From CBFDBF01 sp050304615 (GTDB taxonomy: Bacteria > Pseudomonadota > Gammaproteobacteria > Chromatiales > Chromatiaceae), in the NCBI GenBank assembly GCA_050304615.1, contig JBNLDW010000004.1:1-64000 (forward strand): 64,000 bases of DNA, given 5' to 3'. Shown piece after piece: positions 8,530 through 17,438 of the stretch. Made by a program: the position numbers and the translations under genes. The stretch's first letter is position 1, and the number at the start of each line of letters is the position of its first letter. A model generated the notes under the pieces. It saw nothing but the letters and a program-made list of their open reading frames with translations. It was not told where the DNA came from and searched no databases.

Positions 8530-9270
8530 TCAGCTATCTCTTTGCAATACCCTGACCACCATCTGCAGGTCCTGCCATGCCTTGCCCTTCTGCTCCGGAG
8601 AACGCAACAGATAGGCGGGATGGTAGGTAACGATCAGCGGAATCGCCCCATCTCCAAACTGATGCTCACGGCCACGCAACTTCCCTACCGCCTCATGCGA
8701 ATGGAGCAGATTCTGGGCAGCTATCCGCCCCACTGCCAGGATCAGTTTAGGCTGCAGCAACTTAATCTGTCGCTGTAGAAAGGGCTCGCACTGCGCAACC
8801 TCATCTGGTTTCGGATCACGGTTTCCCGGTGGCCTGCACTTAAGAATATTGGCGATAAAGACCTGTTTACGCTCAAGACCTATGGCCTGCAGCATGGCGT
8901 TGAGCAACTGCCCGGCTCGGCCGACAAATGGCTCTCCTTGCTGATCCTCATCCGCACCTGGAGCCTCACCAATCACCAGCAGATCGGCGCACCTGTCACC
9001 CACTCCAAACACGGTGTTAGTGCGCGTCTGATGTAACTCACAGGAGATACAGGAGCCCACCATTGCCTCTACCCCGTCCCAGTCAAGGGTAGATACAACG
9101 CTGTTAGACTGAGCCACCACCTCTGTCTGGCGCAGTGGTTCTGCCATGGCAGCTGGGGGCTCCTGTGCCTCTAGATCCGGCACGACGGCATCTCTGGGCA
9201 TCCAGTTCTGAATGCCCATCGCATCTAGATATTGCCGTCTAAGCCTTTCGTCCATCATCTTCTCAAACAT
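8530..9270 (-). CDS. Uracil-DNA glycosylase, family 4/5 type (Fe-S)
   Basis: The product, 246 residues from the chosen start, removes uracil from DNA to begin base excision repair. Signature blocks are CISCELHQTRTNTVFGVGD (cluster cysteines), VIGEAPGADEDQQGEPFVGRAGQLL (motif A, GEAPGxxED), NILKCRPPGNRDPKPDEVAQC (further cysteines) and the uracil-pocket motif TYHPAYLLRSP. The N-terminal 70 residues are a variable extension common in proteobacterial members. I chose the ATG at 9270 because it overlaps the leuA stop (ATGTTTGA), suggesting translational coupling. A longer form from 9324 would overlap leuA by 62 bp. Confidence 0.92.
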   Translation of the reverse strand: MFEKMMDERLRRQYLDAMGIQNWMPRDAVVPDLEAQEPPAAMAEPLRQTEVVAQSNSVVSTLDWDGVEAMVGSCISCELHQTRTNTVFGVGDRCADLLVIGEAPGADEDQQGEPFVGRAGQLLNAMLQAIGLERKQVFIANILKCRPPGNRDPKPDEVAQCEPFLQRQIKLLQPKLILAVGRIAAQNLLHSHEAVGKLRGREHQFGDGAIPLIVTYHPAYLLRSPEQKGKAWQDLQMVVRVLQRDS

Positions 9271-10813
9271 CACCCATCTGCGGATGCGCCCGGTTTGGTG
9301 GCGACATGATCTTGTTGCAGGCATTCAGGTACGCCTTGGCCGAGGCGATAACAATATCGGTATCCGCCCCCTGACCGTTAACGACCCGTCCACCATGCGA
9401 CAACCGCACCGTCACCTCACCCTGGGCATCGGTACCACCGGTAATGGCATGCACCGAATAGAGCTGCAGTTCGGTACCGCTACTGATAATGCCCTCAATG
9501 GCCTTGAAGGAGGCATCCACCGGTCCGCTACCCGTGGCAGCACCAGACTCCTCCTTACCGTCCACCACCAGAACGATAGCCGCCTGCGGCGTCTCCCCGG
9601 TTTCGGAACAGACCTTAAGAGAAACCAGCTTCACCCGCTCGTTCTCCGCATCGATACCTACATCTGTAGCCAACGCCTGGAGATCCTCATCGAAGATCTC
9701 ATGCTTCTTGTCAGCCAGATCCTTAAACCGGCGGAAGGCGTCGTTCAACTCCTCCTCCGACTCAAACATTATACCAATCTCATCCAGACGGGCACGGAAG
9801 GCATTACGACCGGAGTGTTTACCCAGGACCATGCGGTTCTGGCTCCAACCAACATCCTCAGCCCGCATGATCTCATAGGTCTCGCGGCTCTTGAGCACAC
9901 CGTCTTGATGGATGCCTGATTCATGCGCAAATGCGTTGGCCCCAACGATCGCCTTGTTCGGCTGTACCGGAAACCCAGTTATGTTGGAGACCAGACGCGA
10001 ACAGTTGACGATCTGGGTAGTATCCAGACCGGTGTCACAGCTGAAGATGTCGCGTCGCGTACGCACCGTCATCACCACCTCTTCCAACGAGGCGTTGCCC
10101 GCCCGCTCGCCAAGGCCATTAATGGTGCATTCAACCTGACGTGCACCATTCAACACCGCCGAAAGCGAATTGCCGGTAGCAAGCCCCAAATCATTGTGAC
10201 AGTGCACTGAGAAGATCGCCTTGTCAGAGTTTGGCACCCGTTCGATCAGGGTTCGGATGGTCTCACCAAACTGGTGCGGCAGATTGTAGCCGACCGTATC
10301 CGGGATATTGATGGTGGATGCCCCTGCGTCTATTGCCGCCTCCACTATACGGCAGAGGAAGTCGATATCCGAGCGACCCGCATCTTCGGCAGAAAACTCT
10401 ACGTCATCCGTATACCGAAGCGCACGTTTTACCGAGCGCACCGCCTGCTCTACCACCTGATCAGGGGTCATCCGCAACTTCTGCTCCATATGCAACTTAG
10501 AAGTGGCGATAAAGGTATGAATACGTCCCGAAGCGGCGCCTTTCAAGGCCTCGCCCGCCCGGTCTATATCCTTATCCAGGGCGCGGGCAAGGCCACATAC
10601 GGTACTCTCCTTAATAGCGCTGGCCACAGCCTGCACCGCCTCAAAGTCACCTACACTGGCTATTGGAAAGCCCGCCTCAATAACATCCACCCGCAACTTC
10701 TCCAGCGCCTTGGCGATACGGATCTTCTCATCCCTCGTCATAGAGGCGCCGGGACTCTGCTCACCATCCCGCAAGGTGGTATCAAAAATAATCAATCTGT
10801 CTGCGCTTTTCAT
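9263..10813 (-). CDS. leuA: 2-isopropylmalate synthase
   Basis: The 516-residue enzyme condenses acetyl-CoA with 2-oxoisovalerate, the first committed step of leucine synthesis. It shows IFDTTLRDGEQSPGASM (metal-binding Asp), the HCHNDLGLATGNSLSAVLNGA metal motif, NGLGERAGNASLEE, and FAHESGIHQDGVLK. The C-terminal regulatory LeuA dimer domain (about residues 390-505) mediates leucine feedback. A strong TAGGAG precedes the ATG. A leucine-rich leader peptide lies 117 bp upstream, so attenuation is likely. The gene sits downstream of pssA and ilvIHC in the same direction, the arrangement seen in many beta- and gammaproteobacteria. Confidence 0.97.
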   Translation of the reverse strand: MKSADRLIIFDTTLRDGEQSPGASMTRDEKIRIAKALEKLRVDVIEAGFPIASVGDFEAVQAVASAIKESTVCGLARALDKDIDRAGEALKGAASGRIHTFIATSKLHMEQKLRMTPDQVVEQAVRSVKRALRYTDDVEFSAEDAGRSDIDFLCRIVEAAIDAGASTINIPDTVGYNLPHQFGETIRTLIERVPNSDKAIFSVHCHNDLGLATGNSLSAVLNGARQVECTINGLGERAGNASLEEVVMTVRTRRDIFSCDTGLDTTQIVNCSRLVSNITGFPVQPNKAIVGANAFAHESGIHQDGVLKSRETYEIMRAEDVGWSQNRMVLGKHSGRNAFRARLDEIGIMFESEEELNDAFRRFKDLADKKHEIFDEDLQALATDVGIDAENERVKLVSLKVCSETGETPQAAIVLVVDGKEESGAATGSGPVDASFKAIEGIISSGTELQLYSVHAITGGTDAQGEVTVRLSHGGRVVNGQGADTDIVIASAKAYLNACNKIMSPPNRAHPQMGDV

Positions 10814-10854
10814 GCTTTGCTCCTACACCGCCCGAATATTCCACTCAATCCGGA

Positions 10855-10937
10855 TGATGAGATAAAAATAAAATTAGTTGATATAGCGTACAGTGCGAGC
10901 CCTCGCCAGGGCGTATGTTTATATGCCCCTCAGGGCA
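10855..10937 (-). promoter_or_regulatory. Candidate leuA attenuator region
   Basis: Downstream of and overlapping the leader stop, the minus strand can form TGCCC-TGAG-GGGCA (10924-10937) and GCCCT-GGCG-AGGGC (10899-10912). The CCCT/AGGG arms of the two hairpins can also pair with one another, giving the mutually exclusive structures expected of attenuation. A T-rich tract on the minus strand lies at about 10863-10876, more than 20 bases after the second hairpin, so it is not a textbook terminator. Confidence 0.5.
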
Positions 10938-10983
10938 GCAGTCGCAGCAGAGCAAGAGAGAGGCTAGAAGGGGCAAGACGCAC
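10930..10983 (-). CDS. leuA leader peptide (leucine-rich)
   Basis: From the GTG at 10983 the minus strand encodes MRLAPSSLSLALLRLLP and stops; seven of 17 residues are leucine, four of them in the last seven. Such leucine runs before leuA are the hallmark of ribosome-mediated attenuation: leucine starvation stalls the ribosome and changes the fold of the downstream RNA. The frame can be extended to an ATG at 11043 (37 residues), but the only Shine-Dalgarno there abuts the ATG. Either start keeps the leucine cluster. No other intergenic coding signal is present between pssA and leuA. Confidence 0.65.
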   Translation of the reverse strand: MRLAPSSLSLALLRLLP

Positions 10984-11121
10984 AGAACCGATCCCGCTGA
11001 TGCAGGTCGCCTCAATACCAAACTGTGCGTTGATAGGATTCATCCTTTAAATATAACTCAAGATATCCGACTTGCCAAGAATTCTATTAAATTGAATAGT
11101 TCTGTTCGCTTAAAACATGAC

Positions 11122-11868
11122 CTACGATTTGCGTCTCTCGGCCCGGCGTTGCCGCAGTTTAAACAGGGTAAACAGGGGCCCGGATATGGCGTATGCCATA
11201 AAGATTATGAACAGGGTCAGGGATGGATGCCCGAGGATTATGGCAAACCCAAGCATCACCACCACCAGGACCATAAAAGGCACCTTGCCGCGAATATCCA
11301 GCTCCTTGAAGCTGTGATAGCGAACATTGCTGACCATGAGCAGACCAACCGTCACCATCAGTAGCCCACCCACCCAGGCTAGATCACTCCCCAGCAACTC
11401 GTAATCCACTGCCACCCAGACGCTACCGGCTATGATTGCCGCCGCCGCTGGGCTGGGCAACCCCTGGAAATAGCGTTTGTCACTACTCCCGACCTGCGTA
11501 TTGAAACGGGCCAAACGCAGGGCGGTACCAGCTGTATAGATAAAGGCAGCAAACCAACCAAGCTTGCCGAGATTGAACAGCGACCAGGCATATAGCACCA
11601 GTGCCGGGGCCAGACCGAATGCCACCATATCAGAGAGGCTGTCGTACTCCGCGCCAAAGTCGGTCTGGGTATTGGTCATACGAGCGACCCGCCCATCCAA
11701 CCCATCCATCAGCATGGCCACAAAGATGGCAATAGCGGCTGGTTCGAAGCGTCCATCCATCGACGCCAGCACCGCATAGAAGCCAGCAAACAGGGCCGCG
11801 GTGGTAAACAGGTTTGGCAGCAGATAGATACCACGCCTGGGTTTTGGGTTGTCGTTAGATGGACTCAT
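11122..11868 (-). CDS. pssA: CDP-diacylglycerol-serine O-phosphatidyltransferase
   Basis: The 248-residue membrane enzyme makes phosphatidylserine, precursor of phosphatidylethanolamine. It carries the CDP-alcohol phosphotransferase signature D-G-x2-A-R-x8-G-x3-D-x3-D as DGLDGRVARMTNTQTDFGAEYDSLSDM, and about seven hydrophobic segments. The start MSPSNDNPKPRRGIYLLPNLFT is typical of the type II (Bacillus-like) enzyme also present in many proteobacteria. It is placed between ilvC and leuA, a linkage seen in several proteobacterial groups. The C terminus is basic (RQRRAERRKS). Confidence 0.96.
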   Translation of the reverse strand: MSPSNDNPKPRRGIYLLPNLFTTAALFAGFYAVLASMDGRFEPAAIAIFVAMLMDGLDGRVARMTNTQTDFGAEYDSLSDMVAFGLAPALVLYAWSLFNLGKLGWFAAFIYTAGTALRLARFNTQVGSSDKRYFQGLPSPAAAAIIAGSVWVAVDYELLGSDLAWVGGLLMVTVGLLMVSNVRYHSFKELDIRGKVPFMVLVVVMLGFAIILGHPSLTLFIIFMAYAISGPLFTLFKLRQRRAERRKS

Positions 11869-11885
11869 TGATCACACTTTGATTA

Positions 11886-12050
11886 TCCCCTCCCCACTAA
11901 TGGGGGTCACTGCAGCTTCCCCCAACTTATGGGATAACGCACTTCCTCCCCCACTAGTGGGGGAGGTTAGGAGGGGGAGTAAAAAACAGCGGTATATCAA
12001 TTTACACTCCCCTCCCTAACCCTCCCCGCTTGCGGGGAGGGGAAATGCAC
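11886..12050. repeat. CCTCCCC-type palindromic repeat unit
   Basis: The whole pssA-ilvC gap is occupied by facing palindromes: CCCCCACTAGTGGGGG near 11947-11962 and CCCCGCTTGCGGGG near 12026-12039, linked by GGGGGAGTAAAAAACAGC and an ACTCCCCTCC tract. The same two-palindrome design recurs near 46.3 and 61.3 kb. It probably also acts as a transcription barrier between ilvC and pssA. Confidence 0.75.
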
Positions 12051-13067
12051 TTAGTTTTTGGACTTGTCGATGATCTTTTTAATCCAAGGCATCATACTAC
12101 GCAACCGTTCTCCCACCTGCTCTATCTGATGGGCCGCGTTTAGGCGACGATAGGCGGTCATCTCTGGATAGCCACTCTGTCCCTCCAGGATGAAACGCTT
12201 GGCATACTCACCGGTCTGGATCTGGTGTAGCGCCTCTTTCATAGCCCAGCGGCTCTCTTCGTTAATGACCTTGGGACCAGTCACATACTCACCATACTCC
12301 GCATTGTTGGATATGGAGTAGTTCATGTTGGCGATACCGCCCTCATACATCAGATCCACAATCAACTTGAGCTCATGCAGACACTCAAAGTAGGCCATCT
12401 CTGGGGCATAACCGGCCTCTACCAGGGTCTCAAACCCGGCCTTCACCAACTCTACCGCACCACCACATAGCACTGCTTGCTCACCAAACAGGTCAGTCTC
12501 GGTCTCATCCTTGAAGCTGGTCTCAATGATGCCAGTACGACCACCACCAATAGCAGAGGCGTACGAAAGGGCAATATCTTTGGCCTTACCAGACGCATCC
12601 TGATGGACAGCGATCAGATCAGGGATACCACCGCCATTCTCAAACTCACTGCGCACGGTATGACCAGGCGCCTTGGGTGCAATCATGATCACATCCAGAT
12701 CCTCCCGTGGCACGATCTGGTTGTAGTGGATGGCAAAACCGTGGGCGAAGGCGAGGATGCCGCCCTGCTTGATATTCGGCTCTATCTGGTCGCGGTAGAG
12801 CTGAAACTGAAACTCATCAGGGGTTAGAACCATCACCAGATCAGCCCACTGCACCGCCTCTTCAACTGACTTAACACTCAAGCCACAACTCTCCGCCTTA
12901 ACAGCAGAGCCAGAACCGGAACGCAGGCCAACGGTAACATCGACCCCCGAATCCTTAAGGTTATTGGCATGGGCATGGCCCTGGGAGCCATAGCCAAGAA
13001 TAGCAACCTTCTTACCCTTGATTATGGAAAGATCGGCGTCTTTATCGTAATAGATGTTCAGTGACAT
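12051..13067 (-). CDS. ilvC: Ketol-acid reductoisomerase
   Basis: The 338-residue class I enzyme isomerises and reduces acetolactate with NADPH in valine, leucine and isoleucine synthesis. It has the Rossmann loop GYGSQGHAHANNLKDSGVDVTVGLR, with Arg and Ser residues that favour NADPH, MIAPKAPGHTVR, and the metal-binding knotted domain with DLFGEQAVLCGG and ECLHELKLIVDLMYEGG. Length fits the short class I form. It follows ilvH at 63 bp in the same direction, forming ilvI-ilvH-ilvC. Confidence 0.97.
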   Translation of the reverse strand: MSLNIYYDKDADLSIIKGKKVAILGYGSQGHAHANNLKDSGVDVTVGLRSGSGSAVKAESCGLSVKSVEEAVQWADLVMVLTPDEFQFQLYRDQIEPNIKQGGILAFAHGFAIHYNQIVPREDLDVIMIAPKAPGHTVRSEFENGGGIPDLIAVHQDASGKAKDIALSYASAIGGGRTGIIETSFKDETETDLFGEQAVLCGGAVELVKAGFETLVEAGYAPEMAYFECLHELKLIVDLMYEGGIANMNYSISNNAEYGEYVTGPKVINEESRWAMKEALHQIQTGEYAKRFILEGQSGYPEMTAYRRLNAAHQIEQVGERLRSMMPWIKKIIDKSKN

Positions 13068-13130
13068 GAATGTTTTTCCTTGCTGTTTTCTTTAAATCTA
13101 CAGGCCAAACTACAGCCGAATATTAAGTTG

Positions 13131-13622
13131 TTATAGACGCAGCCCTTTGGCACCACGCGCAATACCTGAAGGACCTGTGCGCACCACCTCTACGATCAGA
13201 TCATCATGTATGGCCTGAATAAAGGCATCAAGTTTCTCTACCGTACCGGTTAACTCCACAATGTAGCTACTATCAGTAACATCGATAATGTTACCGCGGA
13301 AGATCTCTACCATGCGCTTCACCTCATCCCGCTGCCCCTGCTCTGCCCGTAGCTTGATCATCATAAGCTCACGCTCAATATGCGGGCCATCGGTAAGATC
13401 GAGTAGCTTTACCACATCCACCAACTTATTCAGATGCTTGGTGATCTGCTCTATGATGTCCTCGCTACCGCTGGTCACCAGGGTCATTCGTGATAGTGAC
13501 GGATCTTCGGTTGGCGCCACTGTAAGCGACTCAATATTATAACCACGAGCCGAGAACAGGCCGGCCACCCGAGAGAGTGCGCCTGACTCATTTTCCATTA
13601 GGATCGAAATAATATGTCGCAT
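13131..13622 (-). CDS. ilvH: Acetolactate synthase small (regulatory) subunit
   Basis: The 163-residue subunit binds valine through its N-terminal ACT domain and controls the catalytic subunit. MRHIISILMENESGALSRVAGLFSARGYNIESL is the ACT signature and is followed by TVAPTEDPSLSRMT. The C-terminal domain (about 80-160) contains ELTGTVEKLDAF and RTGPSGIARG. It begins two bases after the ilvI stop, so the two are translationally coupled. Confidence 0.97.
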   Translation of the reverse strand: MRHIISILMENESGALSRVAGLFSARGYNIESLTVAPTEDPSLSRMTLVTSGSEDIIEQITKHLNKLVDVVKLLDLTDGPHIERELMMIKLRAEQGQRDEVKRMVEIFRGNIIDVTDSSYIVELTGTVEKLDAFIQAIHDDLIVEVVRTGPSGIARGAKGLRL

Positions 13623-13624
13623 AG

Positions 13625-15343
13625 TTACACCAACTCGCTTGCCGGAGAGAAGTACATCTCATGATGCCCCTTACCGGCCTGAATCATCGGATATACGTTC
13701 TCTGCGGGATCGACGATTATATCCATAAACACCAACCGATCTTTCATCGCAAACGCTTCCTGCATGGCCCCTTCCAGCTTAGCTGGATCTGTGACCTGCA
13801 TGCCAACATGACCGAAGCTCTCGGCTAGTTTGACGAAATCCGGCAACGCCTCCACATAAGAGTGTGAATAGCGGCTCTCATAGAATAACTCCTGCCACTG
13901 CCGCACCATACCCATGTAGCCGTTATTCAGCAAAAGAATCTTCAGCGGAAGATCGTGTTGGGCACAGGTCGCCAACTCCTGGATACACATCTGGATACTG
14001 GCCTCACCGGTCACTAATGCAACCTCAGCATCTGGGTGCGCAACCTGCACCCCTACAGCGGCAGGCAGCCCAAACCCCATGGTACCGAGACCACCAGAAG
14101 TGAGCCAACGACGCGGCTTATCGAAACCGTAGAACTGGGCAGCAAACATCTGGTGCTGCCCCACATCGGTACAGATATAGGCATCGCCTTTGGTCACCTT
14201 ATGCAGGGTCTCTATAGCAAACTGCGGTTTGATCAGACTGCTCTTCCGGTCATATTGCAGGCACTTCCGCTTGCGCCACCCATCTATCTGCTCCCACCAC
14301 TCCTGCAGCGCCTCCTTCTGAGGCTCTTTCTTGCTCTCCTTGAGCATCTTATCCATGCTCTGCAGCACATCCATGACCGACCCCACTATAGGCACATCCA
14401 CCCGCACATTCTTACTGATAGAGGATGGATCGATATCGATATGGATGATCTTGGCATTAGGGCAGAATTGCGCCACATGGCCAGTTATCCGGTCATCAAA
14501 CCGCGCCCCAACAGCAATCAGCACATCGGTCTCATGCATGGCCATATTGGCCTCATAGGTACCGTGCATACCAAGCATGCCGAGAAACTGTTTGTCACTG
14601 GCAGGATAGGCCCCCAGACCCATCAGGGTACTGGTAATCGGAAATCCCAACTGCTGCACTATATCGGTCAGATACTTGGATGCATTGTCGATGACCACCC
14701 CGCCACCCGTATAGAATACAGGCCGCTTGGCTGCAAGCATAAGCTTGATAGCACGCTTGATCTGCCCCTGGTGTCCCTTGGTGACAGGATTATACGAACG
14801 CATCGAAATATCTTTCTGATATTTGTATGGGATCTTGATATTTGGATCCACTACATCCTTGGGGATATCCACGACCACCGGACCGGGGCGACCGGTAGTG
14901 GCAATGTAGAATGCCTTCTTAATAGTATCCGCAATATCGCGCACATCCTTGATAAGGAAATTGTGTTTCACGCATGGACGGGTAATACCAACGGTATCAA
15001 CCTCCTGAAAGGCGTCGCTACCGATAAACGGAGTAGCAACCTGACCGGTCAGCACCACCATTGGAATAGAGTCCATATAAGCTGTAGCAATGCCAGTAAC
15101 CGCATTGGTAGAACCTGGGCCTGATGTCACCAAAGCCACGCCCGGCTTACCGGTCGAGCGCGCATAGCCATCCGCCGCATGAGTCGCACCCTGCTCGTGT
15201 CGGACCAATACATGCTTGACGTCATCCTGCTGAAAAAGCGCATCATAGATATGCAGAACAGCACCGCCTGGATAACCAAACAGATGTTCCACACCCTCAT
15301 CCTTCAAACAGCGGATGACAATCTCAGCACCACTCAATTCCAC
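13625..15343 (-). CDS. ilvI: Acetolactate synthase large (catalytic) subunit
   Basis: The 572-residue ThDP enzyme condenses pyruvate to acetolactate or with 2-oxobutyrate. Domains in order: Pyr (GYPGGAVLHIYDAL, RHEQGATHAADGYAR with catalytic Glu), FAD-type central domain, and PP domain with the ThDP motif TGEASIQMCIQELATCAQHDLPLKILLLNNGYMGM. In the ThDP motif the usual GDG reads GEA, a substitution I also associate with some proteobacterial IlvI proteins. I chose the GTG at 15343 (MELSGAEIV) because GGAGG lies at 15352-15356; a TTG at 15358 would precede the ribosome site. First gene of the ilvIHC operon. Confidence 0.95.
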   Translation of the reverse strand: MELSGAEIVIRCLKDEGVEHLFGYPGGAVLHIYDALFQQDDVKHVLVRHEQGATHAADGYARSTGKPGVALVTSGPGSTNAVTGIATAYMDSIPMVVLTGQVATPFIGSDAFQEVDTVGITRPCVKHNFLIKDVRDIADTIKKAFYIATTGRPGPVVVDIPKDVVDPNIKIPYKYQKDISMRSYNPVTKGHQGQIKRAIKLMLAAKRPVFYTGGGVVIDNASKYLTDIVQQLGFPITSTLMGLGAYPASDKQFLGMLGMHGTYEANMAMHETDVLIAVGARFDDRITGHVAQFCPNAKIIHIDIDPSSISKNVRVDVPIVGSVMDVLQSMDKMLKESKKEPQKEALQEWWEQIDGWRKRKCLQYDRKSSLIKPQFAIETLHKVTKGDAYICTDVGQHQMFAAQFYGFDKPRRWLTSGGLGTMGFGLPAAVGVQVAHPDAEVALVTGEASIQMCIQELATCAQHDLPLKILLLNNGYMGMVRQWQELFYESRYSHSYVEALPDFVKLAESFGHVGMQVTDPAKLEGAMQEAFAMKDRLVFMDIIVDPAENVYPMIQAGKGHHEMYFSPASELV

Positions 15344-15403
15344 GTCAGAGGCCTCCAAAAGCGGTAAATCTTAGAAAATTCAGAGAAAATATCGTAACTG
15401 TCT

Positions 15404-15432
15404 AAATTACTGATATTACAGTGGAAGGTCAA
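15404..15432 (-). promoter_or_regulatory. Candidate ilvIHC promoter
   Basis: TTGACC (15427-15432, minus) and TAATTT (15404-15409) are 17 bp apart, 60 bp upstream of the ilvI start. The -35 matches five of six bases; the -10 is weak. Confidence 0.3.
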
Positions 15433-15533
15433 GAAGATCAGATGGATAGAGAGATAGTTTAATCAATGTAGATACTACGGTTTCCCAGCGGCTGCTACGC
15501 CGCAATCTGCCAGGCACAACTCTTCATCCAGAC

Positions 15534-17438
15534 TTATGTAGCAAAAAAACGTTCAACATCAGCGAGTTCACGGGTTCGCGTCATGGCCGGCATACTATCC
15601 AGAAAGTTATGGCCATAACCCTTCTTTAGTAGTCTGGGATCACACAACACCAATACCCCGCGATCGGTGGCATCCCGAATCAAGCGTCCGGCCCCCTGCT
15701 TCAGCGCAATGGCCGCCTGCGGCACCTGTAGCTCCATAAAGGGGTTGCCTCCGCTCTTTTTAACGGCATCGATCCGGGCCTGGAGTACTGGATCACCAGG
15801 GGAGGCGAACGGCAGCTTGTCTATGATCACACAGGAGAGGGCCTCACCTCTAACATCCACCCCCTCCCAGAAACTGGCGGTACCCAGCAGTACTGCGTTA
15901 CCAAGTTGGCGAAATCTCTCCAACAGTTCGCCCTTGGGTCTACTCCCCTGCACCAGTAGCGGATACTCCAGGCGTGACTCTAGGGCAGCAGCGGCAATCC
16001 GCAGCGCCCTATGGCTGGTAAAGAGTAGAAAGGCGCGACCCCGGCTCGCCTCCACCACCGGCACAACCACATCCAGGACGGCGTCGATATAGTCGGCACT
16101 ACTGGGTTCCGGCATCCCCTTGGGAACATACCAGAGGGCCTGACCAGGATAATCAAAGGGGCTCTCCCAACGGGCGGTCTCCGCCTCTGCTAGCCCCAAC
16201 CGATCCTGGAAGTGGCGAAAACTGTCTCCCACAGCGAGGGTTGCCGAGGTGAAGATCCAACTTGCGGGATGGCTCTCCATCTGGGCACGAAACAGTGTGT
16301 TGATCTCCAGCGGGGTACGGTTCAGACGAAAGGTCTGGCGGAAGGTCTCAAACCAGCGGATATCCGTGTCATCCCCCTCACTACAGAGACTCTCCAAATC
16401 TTCGAGCAACCGGGAGCAGCGGGAGCAGCAGCTTGCCAGACCCTTGCCCCGTTCCTTCAAACTATCAAGCCCCGCGGCCAACTCCGCTAGGGTTGCCTGC
16501 AATCGCTCCAGCCCCAGAGTGATCTGCCGGTCGGCGCTGATCTCTGACCAGGCACCACGCCGCATATCCACCCCAAACGCCAGTCGCATATCACGGGTAG
16601 CCTTGCTCAGGGCCTCTATTAATTCCAGAAACTCAGGCACATCCCCGGCCTCGCACCGATACTCCATCTCTGTATCCCGAGCCAACTCTAGCAGTTGCCG
16701 ACCGCTCAACCCTAGGCCAAAAAAATTGCTGGCGGTCTCTGCCAACTGGTGCGCCTCATCGACGATAAAACAGTCAACCGCCGGTAGCAGCTCGCCGAAC
16801 CCCTCCTCTTTGAGGGCAAAGTCGGCACATAACAGATGGTGGTTAATGACTACGACATCCGCCTCCTGGGCGCGGCGGCGCGCCTCTGCCAGGTGGCATT
16901 CACTATAGACCGGGCACTCCGCACCGAGACAGTTATCCGTGGTAGAGGTAACCAGCGGCCATACCCCAGAATCCTCTGGGACATCGGTCAGCTCGGCGAT
17001 ATCACCACTGGTAGTAGTTGCAGACCAGCTCTTAACAGAGGTTAGGTGCTCTGCGATCTCGCGTGAGCGCAACCGCCCCTCCTGCAGGGCAACCTCCATC
17101 CTATGGGGACACAGATAGTTGGCGCGGCCCTTGAGCAACGCCACCTGCACCGGATGGGCCAAGGCCTCTTGTACCAGTGGAAGGTCACGATGAAACAGCT
17201 GATCCTGCAGATTTTTGGTTCCGGTAGAGATGATTACCTTGCGCCCTGAAAGTAGCGTCGGCACCAGATATGCAAAGGTCTTGCCGGTACCGGTGCCAGC
17301 CTCGGTGATGAGCACCTCACCACTCTCCATAGTGGAAGCGACCAACTCCGCCATAGCCAGTTGCTGGGAGCGAAAGGAGAAGCCATCTATATGACGTGCG
17401 AGCAGGCCATCAGGCCCCAGGACTTCAGCTATCGTCAA
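15534..17438 (-). CDS. yoaA: DinG/YoaA-family ATP-dependent DNA helicase
   Basis: An XPD-like superfamily 2 helicase of 634 residues, involved in damage-associated DNA unwinding. It shows ITEAGTGTGKTFAYLVP (Walker A), four cysteines of the Fe-S cluster spaced as in YoaA (LCPHRM, NCLGAECPVYSECHLAEA), FIVDEAHQL (DEAH box), TSATLAVGD, and LLGTASFWEGVDVRGEAL plus QGAGRLIRDATDRGVLVLCDPR (motifs V and VI). I prefer the TTG at 17438, with GGAG eight bases upstream and the usual family start LTIAEVLGPDG; the longer form from 17474 overlaps the upstream gene by 50 bp. Either start overlaps that gene, suggesting coupling. Confidence 0.93.
   Translation of the reverse strand: MTIAEVLGPDGLLARHIDGFSFRSQQLAMAELVASTMESGEVLITEAGTGTGKTFAYLVPTLLSGRKVIISTGTKNLQDQLFHRDLPLVQEALAHPVQVALLKGRANYLCPHRMEVALQEGRLRSREIAEHLTSVKSWSATTTSGDIAELTDVPEDSGVWPLVTSTTDNCLGAECPVYSECHLAEARRRAQEADVVVINHHLLCADFALKEEGFGELLPAVDCFIVDEAHQLAETASNFFGLGLSGRQLLELARDTEMEYRCEAGDVPEFLELIEALSKATRDMRLAFGVDMRRGAWSEISADRQITLGLERLQATLAELAAGLDSLKERGKGLASCCSRCSRLLEDLESLCSEGDDTDIRWFETFRQTFRLNRTPLEINTLFRAQMESHPASWIFTSATLAVGDSFRHFQDRLGLAEAETARWESPFDYPGQALWYVPKGMPEPSSADYIDAVLDVVVPVVEASRGRAFLLFTSHRALRIAAAALESRLEYPLLVQGSRPKGELLERFRQLGNAVLLGTASFWEGVDVRGEALSCVIIDKLPFASPGDPVLQARIDAVKKSGGNPFMELQVPQAAIALKQGAGRLIRDATDRGVLVLCDPRLLKKGYGHNFLDSMPAMTRTRELADVERFFAT

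Noticed and set aside
9212..9919. 235-codon plus-strand frame over leuA and the glycosylase gene
   Set aside because: It runs antisense across two conserved genes and has no coding signal of its own.
10274..11050. Long frame antisense to leuA
   Set aside because: It mirrors the codon bias of leuA on the other strand and has no start signal; leuA is certain.
14036..15124. 362-codon frame antisense to ilvI
   Set aside because: Antisense shadow of a highly conserved enzyme gene; no ribosome site and no domain.
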